A stretch of DNA of 57,968 nucleotides from Methylococcaceae bacterium (lineage in GTDB: Bacteria; Pseudomonadota; Gammaproteobacteria; Methylococcales; Methylococcaceae), in the NCBI GenBank assembly GCA_902810705.1, contig CADDYU010000007.1, positions 1 to 57,968 of the forward strand. The letters run 5' to 3'. This document shows, in pieces, positions 52,891 through 57,968 of this stretch. Within the stretch, counting starts at the first letter, position 1. Each line of letters opens with the position of its first letter. The position numbers and the translations under genes are program-made. A model generated the notes under the pieces. That model did not search any database. It had not been told where the DNA came from and worked only from the letters and a program-made list of their open reading frames with translations.

Positions 52891-55800
52891 ATGATTAAGC
52901 CGCCGGTGCCTTCGATCGGCTCCAGCGCTGATTTTCTGCTGGGCGGCGGGGAGATGGGCGAGCGGATGCGCGCCATGGACTGGTCGACCACGAACCTGGG
53001 TCCGGCCCCGCTCTGGCCGCAGAGCCTCAAGACCGCCGTCCGCCTCATGTTGGCGAGCCGCTTTCCGATCCTGATCTGGTGGGGGCGAGACTTGGTTTCG
53101 CTCTACAACGATGCCTACGCCCGAATGACCCTGGGCGCGAAGCACCCATGGGCCTTGGGCCGGCCCGCGCGGGAGGTTTGGTCGGAGATTTGGGCCGAGA
53201 TCGGGCCTAGGATCGAATCGGTCATCCAGACCGGACACGCCACCTGGGACGAGCGCCTGCTGCTCATCCGGGAACGGGGAGGTTTTCCCGAGGAGACGTA
53301 TCACACGTTCTCGTATACCCCGATCGTCGGCGATGATGGCGATTTCGGTGGCATCTTTTGTCCGGTAACCGAGGACACTCAGCGAATCATCGGCGAGCGT
53401 CAGCTGGCGCTGCTCCGGGAATTGGCCGCCACGGCCGCCCAGGCGCGAACCGTGGACGAAGCTTGCGCGCTGGCGGCCGGCAGCCTGCAAACCAATCTCC
53501 GGGACCTTCCCTTCGCTCTCCTTTACCGGGTCGATCCGGAACAAAGGCGAGTCCAGTTGGCGGCGGCCTCCGCCGTCGGGCGGGGCCACAGGTGGGCGCC
53601 CGAGACGGCCGCGCTCGACGGCGATTGCTTCTGGCCTTTCGGCGAGGCGGTCGAAACCCGCGAGATCTGTTTGGTTCAAAATCTGAACGCCCAAGCCGAA
53701 GCCCTGCCGGCCGGGTCCTGGCCTAGGCCGCCCCATCAAGCGGTGGTCGTGCCGATCGCGGCGCCGGGATCAAGCGATCATCCCGGCCCGATGGCCCTCC
53801 TCATTGTCGGGTTGAATCCGTTCCGGCGCTATGACGACGATTATCAAGGATTTATCAACCTCATTGCTGGGCAGCTTGCCGCTAGCCTCGCCCAAGCCCA
53901 GGCTTCCGAAGCCGAGCGCCAGCGGGCCGAAGCCTTGGCCGCGTTGGACCGCGCCAAGACCGCGTTCTTCTCGAACATCAGCCACGAATTCAGAACCCCG
54001 CTCAGCCTCCTGCTCGGACCGCTGGACGACGTTCTCGACTCCCTCGACGGCCGCATTCCGCCCGAGGCGCGGGAGCTGTTGATTCTGGCTCGTCGAAACG
54101 GCCAGAGGTTGTTGAAGCTGGTCAATACCTTACTCGACTTTGCCCGCATCGAGGCAGGCCGCGCCCAGGCTGTCTACGAGCCCGTGGATCTGGCCACCTA
54201 CACGGCGGAATTGGCGAGCGCTTTCCAGGCCGCCATGGAAAAGGCCGGGCTGCGTTTCGTGATCGATTGCCCAAAGCTCCACGAGCCGGTGTATGTGGAT
54301 CGGGACATGTGGGAGAAGATCGTCCTTAATCTGGTCTCCAACGCCTTCAAGTACACCTTGGAGGGAGAAGTCCGGGTATCGCTCCGGAGCGAACACGGAG
54401 CCGCGGTCCTGCGCGTGCAGGACACCGGGGTGGGAATTCCCGAGGCGGAACTGCCAAAGATCTTCCAACGCTTCCACCGGGTCGAGGGCCCGCGCGGCCG
54501 AGCCCAGGAAGGGACCGGCATCGGGCTGGCTCTGGTGCAGGAACTCGCGAAGCTCCACGGCGGGAAAGCGGAGGTTGAAAGCCGGGATGGACAGGGCAGC
54601 ACCTTCACGGTGACCATCCCCCTTAGGCAGAGGCATCCGATAGGGGATCGGAGCGGCGGCGATCGAAAGCAGGCTTCCACGGCTCTCGGCGCCATGCCGT
54701 TCGTCGAGGAGGCCTTGCGCTGGTTGCCGGACGCCGAAACCGAGGGTGAGGCGCCTTGCCTCGGAACTGCAGGTCCAGCGGAACAAGCTTCGCCTTCTCC
54801 GCACTGGATGCCTAGGGCTCGAATCCTTGTGGCCGACGACAACGCCGATTTCAGGCAGTACCTTAAGCGGCTCCTGAGCGCCGAGTATGAGGTCACCGCC
54901 GTGAGCGATGGCCAGCAAGCGCTTCAGGCCGTCATCGACGAACGGCCGGACCTGGTGCTCACGGATGTCATGATGCCGAATCTGGACGGCTTTGGGCTGT
55001 TGCAGAAGCTTCGGGCGGAGCCTGGCACGGCCTCCATTCCGGTCATCCTGCTGTCGGCCCGGGCCGGCGAGGAGGCGCGGGTGGAGGGACTCTTGGCCGG
55101 GGCCGACGACTACCTCACCAAACCCTTCGGTGCCAAGGAGCTTCTGGCTCGGATCGGCGGGATACTGGCCTTGGCCCGCGCCCGCCGGGAGGCCAGGCAG
55201 CGCGAGGAAGAGCTGCGGGCGGAGACGGTAAACGTGCTGGAAAGCATGGCCGAGGGATTCATAGCCGTTGACCGCGAGTGGCGGATCACCTATCTGAACG
55301 CCGTGGCCGAACGGGTCATCGGCCTGTCCCGTACCGGCCTGCTGGGCAGGAATTTTTGGGATGCTTTCCCGTCCGCCCGTGGCACTCGTACCGAGCGCAA
55401 ATTGCGGCGGGTAATGAGCGAACGGACGCCGGCGCGGTTCGAGACCCTTTATGCGCCCGATGGCCGCTGGTTCGAAAGCGATGCCTATCCGACCCGGAAC
55501 GGCGGCATCGCCGCGTACTCACGGGACATTACCGAGCGCAAGCGGGCGGAAGCACGGCTGCGGGCGTCCGAGGAGCGACTGCGGCGGATGTTTCAGATCG
55601 AAACGGTCGGCATCGTCTCTCTCGGGGAGTCCGGCACCATCATCGACGCCAATGACGCCTTCCTCCGCCTCACGGGCTACACCCGCGACGATTTGAAGAG
55701 CGCGCTTCTGGACTGGCGGAGCCTGACGCCGCCGGAGTGGATGGATCTCAGTACCGAACAGATGAGGCTTCTCGCCGCTACCGGACGCATCGGCCCCTAC

Positions 55801-57459
55801 GAGAAGGAGTATTTCCGCAAGGACGGCTCCAGGTCATGGCTATTATTCGCCGGAGCCCGTCTCGACGATGGCGTCACCGTGAAATTTTGCATCGACATCA
55901 GCAATCGGAAACGAGTCGAGCGGAAGCTCTTCGAAACGCAGCAGCGGCTGCAGGCGATCATGGAGGCGACGCCGGTGGGAATCAGTTTTTCGCGCGATCC
56001 CCGAGGCCAGCACATGACCGGAAATCCCGCCGCCCTGGCCCAATTCGAGCTCATGCCGGGCGACAAGTTCTCGGCTTCCGAAACCGATCGTTGCTCCAAT
56101 CGGCCGATGCGGTTTTTTTGCGCCGGCCAGGCGATCACGGAACAAGAGTTGCCGTTACAGCGCGCCGTGGCGGAACAGCGCGTGATTCCACCCATGGAAC
56201 TGGAGATCGAACTGCCGAGCGGCCGGCGTTGGATCGCCCAGGCTTCGGGGGCGCCTATTCTGGACAATCAAGGACAAGTGGTGGGCGGCGTCATGGTCAC
56301 CGTCGACATCACCGAGCGCAAGGAATTCGAAAAAAAGCTCAAGGATGCCGACCGCCGCAAGGATGAATTCCTGGCGATGCTGGCCCACGAGCTTCGCAAT
56401 CCGCTCGCGCCGATCCGCACCGGTCTCCAGATCCTGCGGCTGGCGCGGGACGATCGCGGAGCCTTGGAAAAGGCCACGAGCATGATGGAGCGACAGTTGC
56501 GACACATGATCCGGTTGATCGACGATTTGCTCGACCTCAGCCGGATCAGCCGGGGCAAGATCGAGCTGCGGAAGTCGCCGGTCGATCTGGCAACCATCCT
56601 CCAGCACGCGGTGGAAACCAGCCGGCCCGTGATCGCTAAGTCCGGCCACGAACTCACCATAAGCCTCCCCGCCGAGCCGATCCTCGTGGAAGCCGACGTC
56701 ACCCGCCTGGCCCAAGCGTTCGCGAACCTCCTCAACAACGCCGCCAAGTACACCGAGAACGGCGGGCGCATCTCGCTGACCGCCGAGCGCTGCGACGAGG
56801 ACGTCGTGGTGCGGGTGAAGGACAACGGGATCGGCATTCCATCCCACATGCTGACCCGGGTGTTCGACATGTTCACCCAGGTGGATGGCCTCTCGAAGAA
56901 GGCTCAAGGCGGCCTTGGGATCGGCCTCAGCCTCGTCAAGGCATTGGTGGAGATGCACGGGGGCAGCGTCGAGGCGCACAGCGACGGTCCCGGCCAGGGT
57001 AGCGAGCTGGTCGTCCGCCTCAAGACCCTGGCCGCCCGCGAGCTGGAAGATCCGCCGCCGGAAGGGCCTATGAAGGCATCGGCGCGGCGCCGGCTTCTGA
57101 TTGTGGACGATAACGTGGACGCGGCGACCAGCCTGTCGATGTTGACCGAAATCTTGGGGCACGAGGTGCGCACCGCGCACGATGGCTTGGAGGCGCTCGA
57201 CGTGGCGGCGGCGTTCCGCCCCGAGCTGATTCTGCTGGACATCGGAATGCCGAAACTGAATGGCTACGACACCTGCCGGCGCATACGGGAGGAATCCTGG
57301 GGCCGGAACATCGTCATTGCGGCGCTGACCGGCTGGGGCCAGGATGGGGATCGATGTCAATCGCGAGCGGCGGGGTTCAATCATCATCTCGTCAAACCGG
57401 TGGATCCCTTGATGCTGAGGAAATTGCTGGCTTCGCTATCGGGCGAGCCGGCCGGCTGA
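52891..57459 (+). CDS. Double-module hybrid sensor histidine kinase
   Basis: A 1522-residue soluble-looking sensor without membrane helices. Order: PAS-like (about 20-155), GAF (about 170-340), HisKA with H365 (SHEFRTPL), HATPase (about 470-585), receiver with D692 (LVLTDVMMPNLDG), three PAS domains (about 775-890, 895-1010, 1020-1145), second HisKA with H1166 (LAHELRNPL), second HATPase (about 1270-1385), and a final receiver with D1450 (LILLDIGMPKLNG). AGGAGA precedes the ATG. A phosphorelay within one chain is likely. No Hpt domain or output domain is seen, so a separate partner is needed. No regulator is adjacent. Confidence 0.93.
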   Translation: MIKPPVPSIGSSADFLLGGGEMGERMRAMDWSTTNLGPAPLWPQSLKTAVRLMLASRFPILIWWGRDLVSLYNDAYARMTLGAKHPWALGRPAREVWSEIWAEIGPRIESVIQTGHATWDERLLLIRERGGFPEETYHTFSYTPIVGDDGDFGGIFCPVTEDTQRIIGERQLALLRELAATAAQARTVDEACALAAGSLQTNLRDLPFALLYRVDPEQRRVQLAAASAVGRGHRWAPETAALDGDCFWPFGEAVETREICLVQNLNAQAEALPAGSWPRPPHQAVVVPIAAPGSSDHPGPMALLIVGLNPFRRYDDDYQGFINLIAGQLAASLAQAQASEAERQRAEALAALDRAKTAFFSNISHEFRTPLSLLLGPLDDVLDSLDGRIPPEARELLILARRNGQRLLKLVNTLLDFARIEAGRAQAVYEPVDLATYTAELASAFQAAMEKAGLRFVIDCPKLHEPVYVDRDMWEKIVLNLVSNAFKYTLEGEVRVSLRSEHGAAVLRVQDTGVGIPEAELPKIFQRFHRVEGPRGRAQEGTGIGLALVQELAKLHGGKAEVESRDGQGSTFTVTIPLRQRHPIGDRSGGDRKQASTALGAMPFVEEALRWLPDAETEGEAPCLGTAGPAEQASPSPHWMPRARILVADDNADFRQYLKRLLSAEYEVTAVSDGQQALQAVIDERPDLVLTDVMMPNLDGFGLLQKLRAEPGTASIPVILLSARAGEEARVEGLLAGADDYLTKPFGAKELLARIGGILALARARREARQREEELRAETVNVLESMAEGFIAVDREWRITYLNAVAERVIGLSRTGLLGRNFWDAFPSARGTRTERKLRRVMSERTPARFETLYAPDGRWFESDAYPTRNGGIAAYSRDITERKRAEARLRASEERLRRMFQIETVGIVSLGESGTIIDANDAFLRLTGYTRDDLKSALLDWRSLTPPEWMDLSTEQMRLLAATGRIGPYEKEYFRKDGSRSWLLFAGARLDDGVTVKFCIDISNRKRVERKLFETQQRLQAIMEATPVGISFSRDPRGQHMTGNPAALAQFELMPGDKFSASETDRCSNRPMRFFCAGQAITEQELPLQRAVAEQRVIPPMELEIELPSGRRWIAQASGAPILDNQGQVVGGVMVTVDITERKEFEKKLKDADRRKDEFLAMLAHELRNPLAPIRTGLQILRLARDDRGALEKATSMMERQLRHMIRLIDDLLDLSRISRGKIELRKSPVDLATILQHAVETSRPVIAKSGHELTISLPAEPILVEADVTRLAQAFANLLNNAAKYTENGGRISLTAERCDEDVVVRVKDNGIGIPSHMLTRVFDMFTQVDGLSKKAQGGLGIGLSLVKALVEMHGGSVEAHSDGPGQGSELVVRLKTLAARELEDPPPEGPMKASARRRLLIVDDNVDAATSLSMLTEILGHEVRTAHDGLEALDVAAAFRPELILLDIGMPKLNGYDTCRRIREESWGRNIVIAALTGWGQDGDRCQSRAAGFNHHLVKPVDPLMLRKLLASLSGEPAG

Positions 57460-57844
57460 CCTCGGCCCGACTTCCTTTCCCCCGGCGAACGGGCCAAGTA
57501 GAGCGCTCGGGCCCGTTAACCCGAAATTCGCCGGCATGCGGCCCAAGCACTCGGTTAAACGGTCCAGGAGCGTCTCTCCTGGCGGAGATGGGATTAGGGG
57601 TGCACATAACATCTTGCGCAAACAGGCAGGCGCCTATCTCAGCTTTCTTATCCCGAACTCAGGTTTTGTTTTTAGCGTCCGCTGTCAATCGCTGCTGATT
57701 CAGCTATTTCTACGATCGGATTGGCGGAATAACATTCCGCAACTTGCCAAGACCGATCCAGCCACCGGTTCCATCTCCTCTTGAAGCAAGCGCCCTTCCA
57801 CATCGCACGCCGTCCACTCGGGCGAACATGGCTGCCTGCCTGGC
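57460..57844. other. Gene-free region rich in hairpins
   Basis: About 385 bases between the hybrid kinase and the IS630 end, without a credible gene. It contains the nested hairpin described separately and two smaller perfect ones: CCAGGAG / CTCCTGG (57564-57582) and GCGGAAT / ATTCCGC (57724-57740). Confidence 0.4.
57482..57534 (+). terminator. Nested stem-loop after the hybrid kinase
   Basis: The outer arms CCGGCGAA (57482-57489) / TTCGCCGG (57527-57534) enclose the inner arms AACGGGCC (57488-57495) / GGCCCGTT (57510-57517), sharing two bases. It begins 23 bases after the stop codon. No T-run follows, so termination is plausible but not certain. Confidence 0.4.
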
Positions 57845-57968
57845 TAGAGCGTTTTCCGGGGAACTCTAGCGGAGTTTTGGGGTGTCGGAGGGAGAGAGTG
57901 GATTTCAGGCGGAGCGGCCATGCGGGCGTATTCCATGGATTTGCGGGTTCGGGTGCTGGCGGACGGTG
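57845..57968 (+). mobile_element. Left end of an IS630-family insertion sequence (truncated by window)
   Basis: The transposase start (next entry) identifies the element as IS630-like. Its left end probably lies at the TA of 57845-57846, where TAGAGCGTTTTCCGGGG begins; IS630 elements insert at TA and duplicate it. The right end is outside the window, so target duplication and inverted repeats cannot be checked here. Confidence 0.6.
57920..57968 (+). CDS. IS630-family transposase, first 16 codons (partial)
   Basis: The frame reads MRAYSMDLRVRVLADG up to the window edge. MRAYSMDLR-x-RVL is the typical start of IS630-family transposases, whose N-terminal helix-turn-helix follows. GGCGGAG lies just upstream as ribosome site. 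The rest, including the DDE catalytic domain, is outside the window. Confidence 0.75.
   Translation, partial: MRAYSMDLRVRVLADG

Noticed and set aside
52849..53739. Minus-strand open frame at the start of the hybrid kinase gene
   Set aside because: It is antisense to the PAS and GAF region of a clear kinase, and its product is Arg/Gly/Pro-rich.

Overview
The window is GC-rich bacterial chromosome from a Proteobacterium, most likely a gammaproteobacterium. A methanotroph of the order Methylococcales is my best guess, from the mix of housekeeping genes and operon orders (SUF operon with SufU, mtnB-mtnD-mtnC, sucA-sucB, RecD, Kup, UbiH-like hydroxylase). No methane-oxidation gene or rRNA is present to prove it. 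I saw no tRNA, rRNA or CRISPR array.

Layout. 1-506: end of rluB. 568-6849: complete SUF iron-sulfur operon on the minus strand (sufR, sufB, sufC, sufD, sufS, sufU, Rieske ferredoxin) with a readable promoter and an IscR-type-1-like operator over its -10 box. 7057-9826: cell-wall genes (L,D-transpeptidase, DUF882/YcbK-like peptidase) and a small acidic protein. 10128-11976: methionine-salvage genes mtnB, mtnD and mtnC with 4-base overlaps. 12050-13864: recD without recB or recC. 14115-20864: accessory and stress island with a DUF3500 protein, a PPxE-repeat peptide, an erythromycin-esterase-like protein, a DJ-1/PfpI protein, a PRPP-synthetase-like protein, an alpha/beta hydrolase, a phosphoribosyltransferase and a cysteine-rich CBS protein. 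21424-28367: signalling (membrane Ser/Thr kinase with a zinc ribbon, lipoprotein, YkgJ-like protein, FixJ-like regulator, PAS histidine kinase) with a fossil transposase between. 28443-32616: sucB and sucA. 33053-39998: UbiH-like monooxygenase, glycine-zipper lipoprotein, acyl-CoA ligase, Kup, and a cupredoxin-FTR1 iron uptake pair behind a probable Fur box. 40155-41073: probable group II intron remnant and a membrane protein whose 3' end runs into it. 41303-51787: ten-gene, tightly overlapped minus-strand operon for a surface glycan or glycoconjugate (three nucleotide-sugar SDR enzymes, an MDR dehydrogenase, a Gfo/Idh/MocA dehydrogenase, one GT4, three CgeB-like glycosyltransferases, one small unknown protein). 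52891-57459: giant double-module hybrid histidine kinase. 57845-end: left end of an IS630-family element.

The best candidates for undescribed biology are the 41303-51787 sugar and glycosyltransferase operon, and the 15738-20864 island that joins a PRPP-synthetase-like enzyme, a PRPP-dependent transferase, an erythromycin-esterase-like enzyme and a DJ-1 family protein. Functions are read from motifs and family knowledge only; no database search was run.
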